64,000 nucleotides of DNA from Bin87 sp965204685 (GTDB taxonomy: Bacteria; Chloroflexota; Dehalococcoidia; Lucifugimonadales; UBA3495), in assembly GCA_965204685.1 (NCBI GenBank), contig OZ242004.1:1426001-1490000 (forward strand), in the 5' to 3' direction. The notes beneath the pieces were generated by a model. The model saw nothing but the letters and a program-made list of their open reading frames with translations, did no database searches and was not told the DNA's origin. Made by a program: the position numbers and the translations under genes. This document shows positions 32,704 to 41,832 of the stretch, in pieces. The stretch's first letter is position 1. Each line of letters opens with the position of its first letter.

Positions 32704-33375
32704 CTACACGCCGGAGGCGGCTTCCTGCATAACCTCAGCATCGGGAGCGAGTTCGGCAACATCGCCGCCGGAGTTCTTGTGCCAGATCTCCAGCAGGCCC
32801 CGCAGGATCATGCTCAGCATCCATTGGAACGATGTGAAAGCGAGCATGGTGAAGCCCACGGCGACGATCATCTGGAACATCCAGAGTTCGGGCAGGAAGT
32901 TTCCGATGAGATAGGTGTTCGCCAGGGCCGGCTCGCACATGCCCTCGGCGTTGGTGCGGATGCACTTGGACTCGGCGACCTCCTCCCAACTCTTGATCGC
33001 GGTGATGAGGCCGAAGAAACCCACGGACCCGAGGGCCATCCAGTCGGCCGCCGAACGCATATAAGGGTGGATGCGCGAAAAGAGGGGCAACAGCACGTCA
33101 ATGCGGACGTGGGATCCGGTGCGCAGGGAGTAGGAAAACGCCCAGGTTCCGGCGAATGCCAGGATGTACCCCCCCACCAGCTCCTGGTTGCCCAGGATGG
33201 GGCCGCCCAGCTTGCGCATTATCACTTGGTAGGTGATGTAGATGCCCAGAATGAGCAAAAGCGTCCCGCAGATGTACCCGAAGATCCGGTAGACCCAATC
33301 TAGGCCGCTGTCGATCTTGTGGATGAATCGGGTCAGGAAAACCGGCGTGGGCGTTGCCGCAGATGGTGTAGTCAA
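32704..33375 (-). CDS. dctQ: TRAP transporter small permease, DctQ-type
   Basis: A 223-residue protein with four hydrophobic segments. Recognisable DctQ blocks are YICGTLLLILGIYITYQVIMRKLGGPILGNQELVGGYILAFAGTWAFSYSLRTGSHVRIDVLL (the R-...-HVRvD signature). A loop at about 125-140 (KCIRTNAEGMCEPALA) is longer than usual and holds two Cys. The C-terminus is helical and acidic. It lies 83 bases upstream of dctM, so the pair is co-transcribed. Confidence 0.9.
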   Translation of the reverse strand: MTTPSAATPTPVFLTRFIHKIDSGLDWVYRIFGYICGTLLLILGIYITYQVIMRKLGGPILGNQELVGGYILAFAGTWAFSYSLRTGSHVRIDVLLPLFSRIHPYMRSAADWMALGSVGFFGLITAIKSWEEVAESKCIRTNAEGMCEPALANTYLIGNFLPELWMFQMIVAVGFTMLAFTSFQWMLSMILRGLLEIWHKNSGGDVAELAPDAEVMQEAASGV

Positions 33376-33654
33376 CTGGCGCCTCCGGTAAGCCGGGCGA
33401 AAGTGTCAGAGATGCGCCGGCATATCATCGAATGCTGTAGAAACAAGGCGGAAGATGGGCGGAAATGCCCACCTATGACACGCAAGTTGGGACTATATTG
33501 GCCGGTCTGATAAAAGTCAACCAGTACGATATTCGCCGCGAACCCAACTCCACTCGAACCGTCATCGCGACCCCGAACTTGATGCCTGGCAAGGGCGTGT
33601 AAGGGCTGAAATCGGCTTTTGGCATGGGTTGCCGGTCCGCGTTTCAGGCTGGGA

Positions 33655-34473
33655 TTACCTATCCTGGTGAGGCAATTGCTCTTCCAGTTGGCGGATGCGG
33701 GCTTCCGCGGCGGCGGCCCGGGCTTCGGCCGCGGCCCGGGCCGCCGCTTCGGCATCAGCCCGCGCCGCCTCGGCGTCGGCCCGCGCCAACGCCGCGACCG
33801 CTCCGGCTTCGGCCACCGCGCGCCCCGCTTCCGCCGCCGCCCGCTTGTCGATGGTCAGCCCCGTCGCCGGATCCAGCACGTCAAATGCGGACGCCCCGTC
33901 CCAGGCAAATACCACTCCCAGCAACCGGCTGTGCCCCCGCTCCTTTCCCCCGGCTCCAGCTTCTACCGCGCACGGCTGATACTCCCCATCCTCCAGCCGC
34001 TCCCCGGCTATCGCCCGGCCGTACAGCGCTCCCCCCGTGGGGTCGAGCCGCCAGTACTCCTGCACCCCCAAACGCTGGTACAGCTCCCGCTTCCAGCCCA
34101 AATCATGCTCGGCGGTGCTCGGCGACGCCACTTCCATCACGAAATCCGGCGCTTTCCCCACTTCCCATATCCAGTAGTTCGGCAGACCCTCGCGGATCCC
34201 CGACACGTTCACGTCAAAGGCGATGAACAGGTCCGGACCCACCCGACGATTGCCGTTGTTGATGTCGTAGGAAACGAAGACCTCCCCGGAAATGAACACG
34301 TCGGGCCGATCTTCATAGCGCTGGCGGAGGAGATGGGTAACGCGTTCAATGGGCAGTTCCTGGAGCATACCGTCCTCAACGGGTTCCTTCTCCTCATAGA
34401 AGATGTCAGGCAGGGTTCTCACCTGCCAGGCGTTGGTAATGATCCTGGTGGCAGACATGGTAAACGTCTCCAA
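33655..34473 (-). CDS. Uma2-family (PD-(D/E)XK fold) protein with Ala-rich coiled-coil tail
   Basis: A 272-residue protein. Residues about 35-185 form a Uma2/DUF820 restriction-endonuclease-like domain: VGPDLFIAFDV, APDFVMEVASPSTAEHDLGWKRELYQRLGVQEYWRLDP, where Asp, Glu and Lys make the PD-(D/E)XK triad. The last ~65 residues are an Ala/Arg/Glu heptad-like repeat (ARADAEAARADAEAAARAA). The start may be M6 (34458). Uma2 genes are numerous in cyanobacteria and Chloroflexota and their role is uncertain. Its position between TRAP subunit genes is odd; the sides are 280-bp gaps without genes, so it may have inserted into the cluster. Confidence 0.8.
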   Translation of the reverse strand: METFTMSATRIITNAWQVRTLPDIFYEEKEPVEDGMLQELPIERVTHLLRQRYEDRPDVFISGEVFVSYDINNGNRRVGPDLFIAFDVNVSGIREGLPNYWIWEVGKAPDFVMEVASPSTAEHDLGWKRELYQRLGVQEYWRLDPTGGALYGRAIAGERLEDGEYQPCAVEAGAGGKERGHSRLLGVVFAWDGASAFDVLDPATGLTIDKRAAAEAGRAVAEAGAVAALARADAEAARADAEAAARAAAEARAAAAEARIRQLEEQLPHQDR

Positions 34474-34753
34474 CGTCGCCAGTATTCGCAGATAAGAATA
34501 CCCGACGCTCCCGCGCCATTACAATCCGGCGCCGAACCTGCTTTCTGCCCTTACCCGCCCCTGTCAGGCGCTTGATGCGGGAGTAGCAATCCCGTGCGGG
34601 TAACCGGGTTTCTTTCAGCAATGAGATCGCCACGCCGATGCGCTCCTCGCGATGACAAACTGGGCACACGCGAGGAGCGATATTCGCCGCGATCCGGTGT
34701 CTTTTACCAGCCCGGCCTGAGGACGGGAGGACCCGAAACAGCGCCGTGGCTGC

Positions 34754-37018
34754 TTACTGTATGTCCTCCGCCTGCCCGTCGGCGCCGACGCGGACGCCGA
34801 TGATCGGCGCGGCCTTCTCGTTGTAGATCTGCACGGCCTCGCTGTTGGGGCCGCCGGTGCGCTCCACCCACTTGGGCAGCACGTTGTTGCGGCCGGCCTG
34901 GAACAGGGCGTCCACTACTTCCTGGTTGAATTCGATGTACTCCATGCCGCCCTCAGTGTTCTCGCTGATGCCCTCGTCCGCCCACACGGTCTCAACCCAC
35001 TCGCGGGACGTGCGCTGGTGCCGCTCGCCTTCCTCCTTGATGATGGCCTGGAGGTCCGGCGGAATGGCGTCCCACACGTCCTTGTTCATGGTGATCCACG
35101 TCACGCCGATGGCGACGATGGGACCCACCAGGTAGTCGGTGACCTCGTACCAGCGGACGCCGGAGCCGCAGGTGCCGCAGGACACGGCGGCGTCCAGAAC
35201 GCCGCGCTCCAGGGCCGTGTACACGTCGGCAAAGGCCATGAACTGCGGATCCGCGCCCATGCCGCCCAGCAGGTCGCTGAGCACCGTGCTGTGGCTGCGG
35301 GTCTTCAGTCCTTCGAAGTCGGCCAGGGAGTTCAACGGGCGCGACGAGAAGTAGTAGTTGCTCTCGTAGTAGTTCTCCATCACCACGATGCCGTTGGACT
35401 GCTCTTCGATGATGCTGTGGATGTCCTCCCGGGTGGCGTCAATGACGGCGAAGTTGGTCTCCGGGTCGGGATAGAGACCCCACAGGTTGGCCATGTCGAT
35501 GATCGGCAGGTCGCCGCCGATGTAGCCGGAGTAGATCTCGGCCAGCTCCATGGTGCGGTCCTCGATGAGCCGCAGCGAGTCGGGGCCGGCGAGGCCCAGC
35601 TCAGGGAAGGAACTGATCTGGAAATCAACCTGCCCCTCGGTGCGGTCCCGGACCCGCTCGATGAACCCGTCGATGCCGTGTTCTTCCTCGGTGGAGTAGA
35701 TCAGCGTGCAGGGGTTGCCGGTGCGGTTGATGCAAACCAGCTGAATTTCAATGTTCTCGCCCTGGGACACCAGCTGCGCCCGCTCGGTGCTGCCCTCCAT
35801 CATGGCCCCGTCGAGTTCCTTGGCGCTGCCGTCCGGGTTCACTGCCACGCCGATGATGGGGGCAACCTTGTCGTTGAATAGCTGCACGGCGTCGCTGTTG
35901 GGGCCACCGGTGCGCTCCACCCAGTTGGGCAGAATGACCTCCAGGGCCACCTCGCGCATCTTGGCCTGCACCTCGTCGCTGAACGGCCGGTGAACCATGC
36001 CGGACTCGACGTTGGCCGAGACGCTGTAAGGATTCCACTCCTCGATGAGCGTCTTGCGGGCGAGTTCCTCGTATTCCCGCCCTACCTCCAGGACTATCTG
36101 CTGGATGTCCGGGGGAATCTCGTTCCAGGAGTCGCTGGCCATTGTGAAGTAGGCCACCGCCACTGAGCCGACGATTGGCCCGTACAGGTAGTCGGTCACC
36201 TCGTACCAGCGCTGGCTGTGCCCCGGCTCGCCGCCGGTGACGCCGCCGTCCAGCACGCCCCGCTCCAGGGCGGTGTACACGTCGGCGAAGGCCACGAACT
36301 GCCCTTCCGCGCCCAGCCCGGCCAGCAGGTCGCCCAGGATGGTGCTGTGCTGGCGGATCTGCTTCCCGTCGAACTGCGACAGCGAGTCCAGCTCATCCCG
36401 GCTGAATATGAACTGGTTGGGATAGTACTGCCGCATGATGGGCTGCCCGCCCGTGGTCTCCTTCAGCACCCGGACCAGGTCCTCGTGGATGGCGTCGGAC
36501 AGTTCCAGGTGCGCCTCCTCGCTGGGCGACAGGCCCCACAGGTTTCCGATATCCAGCAGGGGCAGGTCGCCGCCCACGTATCCGCTGTAGATTTCGGTTA
36601 CCTCCAGGGTGTTGTCCGCCACCAGCCGCAGCGTATCGCCGCCGGCGATGCCCAACTCGGGGAAGGACGAAATTACGAACTGGAGCTGGCCGTCGGTGCG
36701 CTTGGCCACCTCAGGAACGAAGAAGCTGTTGACCAGCTCGCACGCCGCCACGCTCCGGTTGATGCAGACCAGTTGGAACTCGAAGCTCTGCCCCTGGGTT
36801 TCCAGTTGGGTTCCGCTGCCGCCGCCGGGGGCCGGCGCGGCCGCCATGGCGGTCGGTTGCGGAGCCGCCGCCCCGCCGCCGGTTTCGGTGGTCGCTGCGG
36901 CGGGAGCTTCGCTGCCGCCACCGCAAGCCAGCAGGGCAGCTACCACCGCCGACAGCAGGAAAGGCAAAAGAAATCTCGGCGCAACTGTTCGGAATCCGTG
37001 ATTGATGGTGTCCTTCAT
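34754..37018 (-). CDS. TRAP substrate-binding lipoprotein with two tandem DctP domains
   Basis: A 754-residue exported protein. The signal FLLPFLLSAVVAALLACGGG ends in lipobox LLAC. After an Ala/Pro linker come two homologous DctP domains: domain 1 from about 73 (FQLVCINRSVAACEL) and domain 2 from about 420 (IQLVCINRTGNPCTL). Each has RTxGQ-ISSFPELGIAG, EIYSGYVGGDLP-D-NLWGL, RSHS/RQHSTxLxDLLxGxGA, FADVYTALERGVLD and a C-terminal WVERTGGPNS-A-IIGV block. Each domain is about 340 residues, full length for DctP. It would present organic acids to DctQM. The duplication is unusual, and a second such gene lies upstream. Confidence 0.9.
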   Translation of the reverse strand: MKDTINHGFRTVAPRFLLPFLLSAVVAALLACGGGSEAPAAATTETGGGAAAPQPTAMAAAPAPGGGSGTQLETQGQSFEFQLVCINRSVAACELVNSFFVPEVAKRTDGQLQFVISSFPELGIAGGDTLRLVADNTLEVTEIYSGYVGGDLPLLDIGNLWGLSPSEEAHLELSDAIHEDLVRVLKETTGGQPIMRQYYPNQFIFSRDELDSLSQFDGKQIRQHSTILGDLLAGLGAEGQFVAFADVYTALERGVLDGGVTGGEPGHSQRWYEVTDYLYGPIVGSVAVAYFTMASDSWNEIPPDIQQIVLEVGREYEELARKTLIEEWNPYSVSANVESGMVHRPFSDEVQAKMREVALEVILPNWVERTGGPNSDAVQLFNDKVAPIIGVAVNPDGSAKELDGAMMEGSTERAQLVSQGENIEIQLVCINRTGNPCTLIYSTEEEHGIDGFIERVRDRTEGQVDFQISSFPELGLAGPDSLRLIEDRTMELAEIYSGYIGGDLPIIDMANLWGLYPDPETNFAVIDATREDIHSIIEEQSNGIVVMENYYESNYYFSSRPLNSLADFEGLKTRSHSTVLSDLLGGMGADPQFMAFADVYTALERGVLDAAVSCGTCGSGVRWYEVTDYLVGPIVAIGVTWITMNKDVWDAIPPDLQAIIKEEGERHQRTSREWVETVWADEGISENTEGGMEYIEFNQEVVDALFQAGRNNVLPKWVERTGGPNSEAVQIYNEKAAPIIGVRVGADGQAEDIQ

Positions 37019-37198
37019 ATTCCCTCCTTGCCAAGTCCTGCCGTTGCAAGCAGCGAACCACTCAATAACATGTTTACCGTTCGGCAGTGTATGTCAGCGA
37101 AAAAGTGCTGTCAAAGCGCAATTTGCAATAATAATTCTCCATAATTATTTGTGCCGCTTCCTGTATGGCGACAGCATTGCCCAAACAACAGTGGAATG

Positions 37199-37237
37199 CG
37201 TAAAACAAAAGCGGAGCGGGTTTCACACCCGCTCCGC
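37199..37237 (-). terminator. Intrinsic terminator after the first tandem-DctP gene
   Basis: On the minus strand the stem GCGGAGCGGGT / ACCCGCTCCGC (37211-37237) with a 5-base loop is followed by TTTTGTTTTA. It starts 28 bases after the stop of the gene at 37265. It implies that the two DctP genes are at least partly separate transcripts. Confidence 0.8.
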
Positions 37238-37264
37238 CGTTGACGACATGTATCGCGCCGCCCC

Positions 37265-39697
37265 TTACTCGGTGGCGGATGCCGTGCCGTCAGGGTTGAT
37301 CTTCACCTTGACGATGGGGGCCACCACGTCGTTGAAGATGACCGCCGCTTCGGAGGTGGGACCACCAACGCGCTCGACCCAACCCGGAACGACGTTCTCG
37401 ATGGCCGACTGCCGCTGGGCGTCTTTCATCTCCGGCGTGAACTCCACTTCCTGCATACCCTGCTCCACGTTCTGCGCGATGGCGTTGGGCGCGAAGTGCT
37501 CGAACAGCAGCTGGCGGTTCAGGTAAGCGTGGCGCGCGCCTTCCTCCAGAACGATGTTCTGCAGGTCCTTGGGCATCTGGTTCCAGCGGTCCGCGTTGAC
37601 GGCGAACCAGCTGTGACCCACCGATACGATGGGGCCGACCAGGTAGTCGGACACCTCGTACCAGCGCAGGCCGTGTCCGCAGGAGCCGCACGAGATCGCC
37701 CCGTCAATGACGCCGCGCTCCAGGGCGGTGTACACGTCCGCGAAGGCGATGAACTGCGGGTCCGCGCCCATGCCGGAAAGCAGGTCGCTGAGCACCGTGC
37801 TGTGACTGCGCACCTTGAGACCCTGCAGGTCTTCAAGGCCGCCAACCTCCGGCTTGGCGAAGATGTAGTTGTGGGCCGTCATCATGTAGGCGATCTGGAC
37901 GCCGCCGTTCTCCAGGGTGACCTCAGCCATCTTGGGCTGGATGGCGTCAATGACGTCCAGCTGGTCCTGCTGGGTGGCGAAGAGGCCCCACAGGTTGCTC
38001 ATGTCCATGATGGGGAAGTCCCCGCCCACGTAGCCGGAGTAGATCTGGGCGGAGTCCAGCGTGCCGTCCTCGATCAGGCGCAGCGAGTCGGGGCCGGCGA
38101 TGCCCAGTTCAGGGAAGGACGAGATTTCAAAATTGACCTGGCCGTTGGTGCGCCGCCGGACGCGCTCCACGAAGCCGATGTCCTCGGTCTCGGAATAGTT
38201 GCCGATGGCCAGGCCGCAGTCCACCAGGGTGCGGTTGATGCAGGCCATCTGGAACTCGAAGCTTTCCCCGGAGGAGGTCAACGGGGTCAGGTTGAAGTTG
38301 ACGCCGCTCTCCACGCCGCAGGACCAGCCGGAGGGACTGCCGCCGCCGTGGGCGTCGGGAACGCTGGCCGCGGTTTCCCCGTCGCACTGCGTCGAGGCCA
38401 TGGCTTCCTTCTCGCCGGTGGCCGAGTCCACGATGCTGATGCAGACTTCGCCGACGCTGCGGTCACTGCCGCAATCGATCCCGCCGGACATCGCCGGCAT
38501 CATGGCCTCGGTCTCGCTGGCGGTGCCGTCGGGATTGATGACCACGCCGACGATGGGGCCGACCTTGTCGTTGAAGATCTGCACGCCTTCGGAGCTGGCG
38601 CCGCCGGCCCGTTCCACCCAGTTGGGGATGATCGAGTTCAGGGCCGTCTCGCGCATCCGCGCCTTCACGTCGTCCGGGAAGTCGGAGTATTCCATGCCCT
38701 CTTCGACGTTGAGGCTGATGCCGGCCGGGTCCCAGTCCGCCTTGAGCAGGCGCAGGTTTTCGGCCTCGTACTCCTTGCCTATCTCTTTAAGGATGGCCTG
38801 GTTCTCAGCGCTGAGCGCGCCCCACTTCTCGCTGTTGACCGTGACGTAGGTCACGCCGATGGAACCCACGATGGGTCCGTAGAGGTAGTCGGTGACCTCG
38901 TACCAGCGCTGGCCGTAGCCGGGGGTGCCGCCGGTGATGCCAGCGTCGAGGACGCCGCGCTCCAGGGCAGTGTACACGTCGGCGAAGGCCACGAACTGGC
39001 CCTCGGCTCCCAGGCCGGCCAGCAGGTCACCCAGGATGGTGCTGTGCTGGCGGATGTTCTTGTCCTTGTAGGACTCCAGGCTGGGCAGAGGCTCACGGCT
39101 GAAGACGTACTGGTTGGGATAGTAGGCCCGGAAGATCGGCTCGCCGCCGGTGGAGTCCCGGAGGATGCGGATCATGTCATCCTCGATGGCGTCGGTGAGG
39201 GCCAGGTGGGCGTCGTTGCTGGGGGAGAGGCCCCAGAGGTTGCCGACGTCAATTATAGGAAGGTCGCCGCCCACGTAGCCGGAATAGATCTCGGCGAACT
39301 CCAGCGTCTGGTCGTTGACCAGCCGGATGGTGTCCGGGCCGGCGAGGCCGAGCTCAGGGTACGACGAGATTTCAATGGTGACCTCGCCGTTGGTCCGTTC
39401 GCTGACGTTGGGCGCGTAGAAATCGCGGATCAGCTCGCAGGGGCGCAGGGTGCGGTTGATGCACACCACCTGCAGCGTGATCGCTTCCTGGGTCGGCGCG
39501 GCCGGGGCGGCGGCGGCCGGGGCAGTGGTGGGCTGCTCTCCGCCGGCCGGCGCCGCGGCGGGAGCGGCGGGCTCCGGCGCGCCGCCTCCGCAGGCGGCGA
39601 CAACCGTCATCAGCAGGGCTACGGCAGCCGCGGCGAAGATCGCTCGCCACGGCAGGGAAGCGGCGGTAAACCGGCGCAATCTGCGTGAACTGTGCAT
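37265..39697 (-). CDS. TRAP substrate-binding lipoprotein with two tandem DctP domains (paralogue)
   Basis: An 810-residue paralogue of the preceding gene. The signal ends in lipobox VVAAC. Domain 1 starts about residue 68 (LQVVCINRTLRPCEL) and domain 2 about residue 465 (FQMACINRTLVDCGL). Both have the GQ/GE-ISSFPELGIAG, YSGYVGGD-P-D-NLWGL, FADVYTALERGV and WVER-GG blocks. A Ser/Gly/Cys-containing insert between the domains (GGIDCGSDRSVGEVCISIVD and on to about 450) is absent from the neighbour. The ATG at 39697 has GAGGGAG upstream; the longer frame to 39763 is not used. It ends at its own terminator. Gene duplication after domain duplication is the likely history. Confidence 0.9.
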   Translation of the reverse strand: MHSSRRLRRFTAASLPWRAIFAAAAVALLMTVVAACGGGAPEPAAPAAAPAGGEQPTTAPAAAAPAAPTQEAITLQVVCINRTLRPCELIRDFYAPNVSERTNGEVTIEISSYPELGLAGPDTIRLVNDQTLEFAEIYSGYVGGDLPIIDVGNLWGLSPSNDAHLALTDAIEDDMIRILRDSTGGEPIFRAYYPNQYVFSREPLPSLESYKDKNIRQHSTILGDLLAGLGAEGQFVAFADVYTALERGVLDAGITGGTPGYGQRWYEVTDYLYGPIVGSIGVTYVTVNSEKWGALSAENQAILKEIGKEYEAENLRLLKADWDPAGISLNVEEGMEYSDFPDDVKARMRETALNSIIPNWVERAGGASSEGVQIFNDKVGPIVGVVINPDGTASETEAMMPAMSGGIDCGSDRSVGEVCISIVDSATGEKEAMASTQCDGETAASVPDAHGGGSPSGWSCGVESGVNFNLTPLTSSGESFEFQMACINRTLVDCGLAIGNYSETEDIGFVERVRRRTNGQVNFEISSFPELGIAGPDSLRLIEDGTLDSAQIYSGYVGGDFPIMDMSNLWGLFATQQDQLDVIDAIQPKMAEVTLENGGVQIAYMMTAHNYIFAKPEVGGLEDLQGLKVRSHSTVLSDLLSGMGADPQFIAFADVYTALERGVIDGAISCGSCGHGLRWYEVSDYLVGPIVSVGHSWFAVNADRWNQMPKDLQNIVLEEGARHAYLNRQLLFEHFAPNAIAQNVEQGMQEVEFTPEMKDAQRQSAIENVVPGWVERVGGPTSEAAVIFNDVVAPIVKVKINPDGTASATE

Positions 39698-39861
39698 GGA
39701 ATCTCCCTCGTATTTGCGATTTGCGAAGCTGGCGACAGTACGGTATGCGGCCGGCGCCGGCAACGCCTCACAGTTTGCCGCAACAAACTACCAGCAGGCC
39801 GGCACAGTGTCAACGATGGCGACGTGGTCAGGCAGCGTTGCAATTTACGTGGTCTAACTTT

Positions 39862-39943
39862 CCCGTCATTCCGGCGAAAGCCGGAACCCAGAACATTCCG
39901 ATCACAACGACCTCATGGGTTCCCGCTTTCGCGGGAATGACGG
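39862..39943. repeat. REP/MITE-like palindrome, CCGTCATTCCGG family
   Basis: It begins CCCGTCATTCCGGCGAAAGC and ends CGCTTTCGCGGGAATGACGG region-wise; the halves are complementary. It lies in the gap upstream of the DctP paralogue and 25 bases from the MITE at 39969. Confidence 0.7.
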
Positions 39944-39968
39944 ATTAACTTTGAAAAAGCTCTGGAGC

Positions 39969-40104
39969 CTCACGCGTACCCAGTTTGTCATTGCGCCCCC
40001 GCACTTGATGCGGGGGCGGCAATCTCGTCGGCCCAAAAATCCTGTCCATCCTGTGCATCGATGTAAAACTACCCCGGTAGCCGTTTAGATTGGGTACGCG
40101 TGGG
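39969..40104. mobile_element. 136-bp MITE with the ends of the IS at 58124..59306
   Basis: It starts with CTCACGCGTACCCAGTTT, identical over 18 bases to the left end of the intact IS4-type element at 58124. It ends TTGGGTACGCGTGGG, close to that element's right end. The interior has no transposase; it holds GTCATTGCGCCCCCGC/GCGGGGGCGGCAATCTC and CCTGTCCATCCTGTGCATCG, both repeat motifs found elsewhere in the window. No target duplication is visible. It is probably an internally deleted or recombined derivative. Confidence 0.6.
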
Positions 40105-40565
40105 GCCAAACCACCCCTTGACCCATTCAGAACGTCCGTGCTATCCTGTGTCCCGCAGGTGATTGTCCCTTACCGATCAGGTTCCGAGAACATACGGCCC
40201 AATCCGATCAGCATTCAAGTCGCTACCCGTACCGCAGTAGACTGTCCCCGACCGCTCTAATCGGAGTAGTCTCCTGGGTCGCCGCGCCCGCAACAGCGCG
40301 CCATGCCGTGGGCATGGAAAATGAGGGCCAAAAGCCAGCGCATTACCCCCGGCCGTGGGGCTGATCACTTCCCGGAACCTGGTCAAATCAACCAACCGCC
40401 AATCGCCTGCAACAACCAAATGTCCGGTCACCTGCAAAAATCCAATCCCAAAGGAGCCATTGCAACCCAACCCAATCCAAAGTCAATCCGTATCCTGTCA
40501 ATCCTGTGCATCGATGTAAAAGCTAAACCCTCGGGACGCACCCCTGACCAGGAGCGTGATCCATC
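40105..40565 (+). other. Gene-free stretch with repeat fragments
   Basis: No convincing gene. TTGACC (40118-40123), an 18-base spacer and TATCCT (40142-40147) could be a promoter. At 40492-40523 a copy of the ATCCTGTCAATCCTGTGCAT motif occurs, also present at about 40040-40070 and partly at 41401-41425. Open frames here look like shadows. Confidence 0.4.
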
Positions 40566-41252
40566 ATGGGCAGCGTCCACCATCACCAGGCCCAGGCCCG
40601 GCGCTTTCTTGCCTTGGCCCGGTCCGACCACAATGCCGGCGACTGCGCCCGCGCCGCCAACGCCTTGGCCCGAGCGGCATCCCACGCCGCCACCGCCGCC
40701 GTGGTCCACGCGGACTACTTCAAACGCCTTACCCGCCGCCGGCTGACCAACTACCTGTTCCTCATGGCGGCGGAAGGACGCATCTCCAACGGCGGGGTTC
40801 GCACCTTCCGCCAAATCTACGATCTCCCCCGCCGGTTGGCCGAAGCCGACCTGCTGGAAGCCCAACGCCTCTCCCGGCAGGCCCGCAACCGTGTCGCCGC
40901 CCTCATCCGTTCATTGGAGGCCGCCATCGCCGGCCGTCCCGTTACCGGACGGGGCCGCCGTTCGTCACGGCCTCCGTGGCGCCCCGCGCCCATGACGGTC
41001 TCCGGCATCATCGGGTTCCCCGATTACCGGGACATCGCCGAGAAGTATGGACTCGTCGACGCGCCCCTGGCCCGCCTTCCCGATCCCCACGACTTCTACT
41101 CCCGCGGCCTCACTCCCCGGCCCTGCTCTTGCCACCCGGCTGACCTGACCCTCCGCCGCGACCCTTCATCCATCCGGCTGTCCCCCTTGTGGAAGCGCGC
41201 CCTGGAGCGCACTTTCCACACCACCTACCCGGACACCATCCCCGTCCGCTGA
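40566..41252 (+). CDS. Hypothetical protein with N-terminal helical domain
   Basis: A 228-residue protein. The N-terminal half is helical: QARRFLALARSDHNAGDCARAANALARAASHAATAAVVHADYFKRLTRRRLTNYL resembles small HEPN-like or TPR-like bundles, in which an AAnALaRAaSHAA helix is common. The second half is Pro/Arg-rich with a short PHDFYSRGL segment. No catalytic motif can be named. The region is repeat-rich and isolated from operons. Coding seems likely from codon-position GC and from the ATG with GGAG upstream, but there is no family support. Confidence 0.5.
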   Translation: MGSVHHHQAQARRFLALARSDHNAGDCARAANALARAASHAATAAVVHADYFKRLTRRRLTNYLFLMAAEGRISNGGVRTFRQIYDLPRRLAEADLLEAQRLSRQARNRVAALIRSLEAAIAGRPVTGRGRRSSRPPWRPAPMTVSGIIGFPDYRDIAEKYGLVDAPLARLPDPHDFYSRGLTPRPCSCHPADLTLRRDPSSIRLSPLWKRALERTFHTTYPDTIPVR

Positions 41253-41330
41253 TGGTCCCCGAACCCCTTCGTCCAGCCCCGTCCGTCATTCCAACCCGCC
41301 CGCTTTGAAAACCCTCCATACACAAAACGG

Positions 41331-41375
41331 TTCCAATCCTGATAATCCTCAAATCTCGAAAATCCTGCTTCTGAC
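41331..41375. repeat. Half copy of the GTCAGAATCAG...CTTCTGAC repeat
   Basis: The segment ends CGAAAATCCTGCTTCTGAC, matching the right half of the 92-bp repeat at 44145-44236. The left half is missing. It lies about 90 bp before the ilv promoter. Confidence 0.55.
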
Positions 41376-41467
41376 TTTTCCCCGCCGATCAATTCAATCC
41401 CATCCATCCTGTCCATCCATGTAAAAAACCACCTGAAACGGAACGCCGCCGTGAGCGATGAATTTCG

Positions 41468-41497
41468 TTGACACTGTGATGGGGCGGGTGATAGCAT
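41468..41497 (+). promoter_or_regulatory. Promoter of the ilvBNC-leuA region
   Basis: A perfect -35 box TTGACA (41468-41473), then an 18-base spacer and TAGCAT (41492-41497). Transcription would begin near 41504, just ahead of the T-box leader. Confidence 0.65.
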
Positions 41498-41504
41498 ATC
41501 CGCC

Positions 41505-41783
41505 AGTTTTATCGCGGTGATGGGGAGTAGTAGGCGCGGAAGGCCCGATAGAGAGCCGACGGTTGGTGGAAGTCGGCGGCCGGAAACTCCGAACTCGCCC
41601 CTGAGCGACTGGCCTGAAGCGCGAGAGCGTGGGTAGGGGCAGCGGGTCGGCTCCGATAACGGCTGTGTACAAAGAGTTTCGCGTCGGCGCTCACCCTGGA
41701 CATCCTGGGTAATGTGCGGAGCGCGGAAAAGAAGGGTGGTACCGCGGGAATTACAACCCGTCCCTTCGGGGTCGGGATTTTTT
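41505..41783 (+). ncRNA. T-box riboswitch, candidate Leu specifier
   Basis: A tRNA-sensing leader of about 280 bases upstream of ilvB. The antiterminator T-box sequence GAAGGGTGGTACCGCGG is at 41731-41747. Stem I features include GGGGAGTAGTA near 41522, the AGAGAG motif with GCCGACGGTTGGTGGAAGTC at 41554-41573, and a specifier region GAACTCGCCCCTGAG at 41591-41605. CTC at 41594-41596 in this loop reads as a leucine codon. The competing terminator is at 41757-41783. Uncharged tRNA-Leu would stabilise the antiterminator and turn on branched-chain amino-acid synthesis. The T-box UGGU pairs with a tRNA ending ACCA, as both tRNA-Leu genes in this window would provide. Confidence 0.88.
41757..41783 (+). 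terminator. T-box-controlled intrinsic terminator
   Basis: CCCGTCCC and GGGTCGGG form the stem around TTCG with one T-T mismatch, followed by ATTTTTT. It overlaps the 3' part of the T-box leader and would stop transcription before ilvB when tRNA-Leu is charged. Confidence 0.85.
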
Positions 41784-41832
41784 ATGCCCTGACCACATCG
41801 GAAACCGCAGAGATCACAGGAGTAGCCGTACT

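Noticed and set aside
37496..39688. 730-residue open frame on the plus strand
   Set aside because: Antisense to the tandem-DctP gene; composition is Val/His/Gly/Asp-rich, with no domain, while the minus-strand frame has a lipoprotein signal and two DctP domains.
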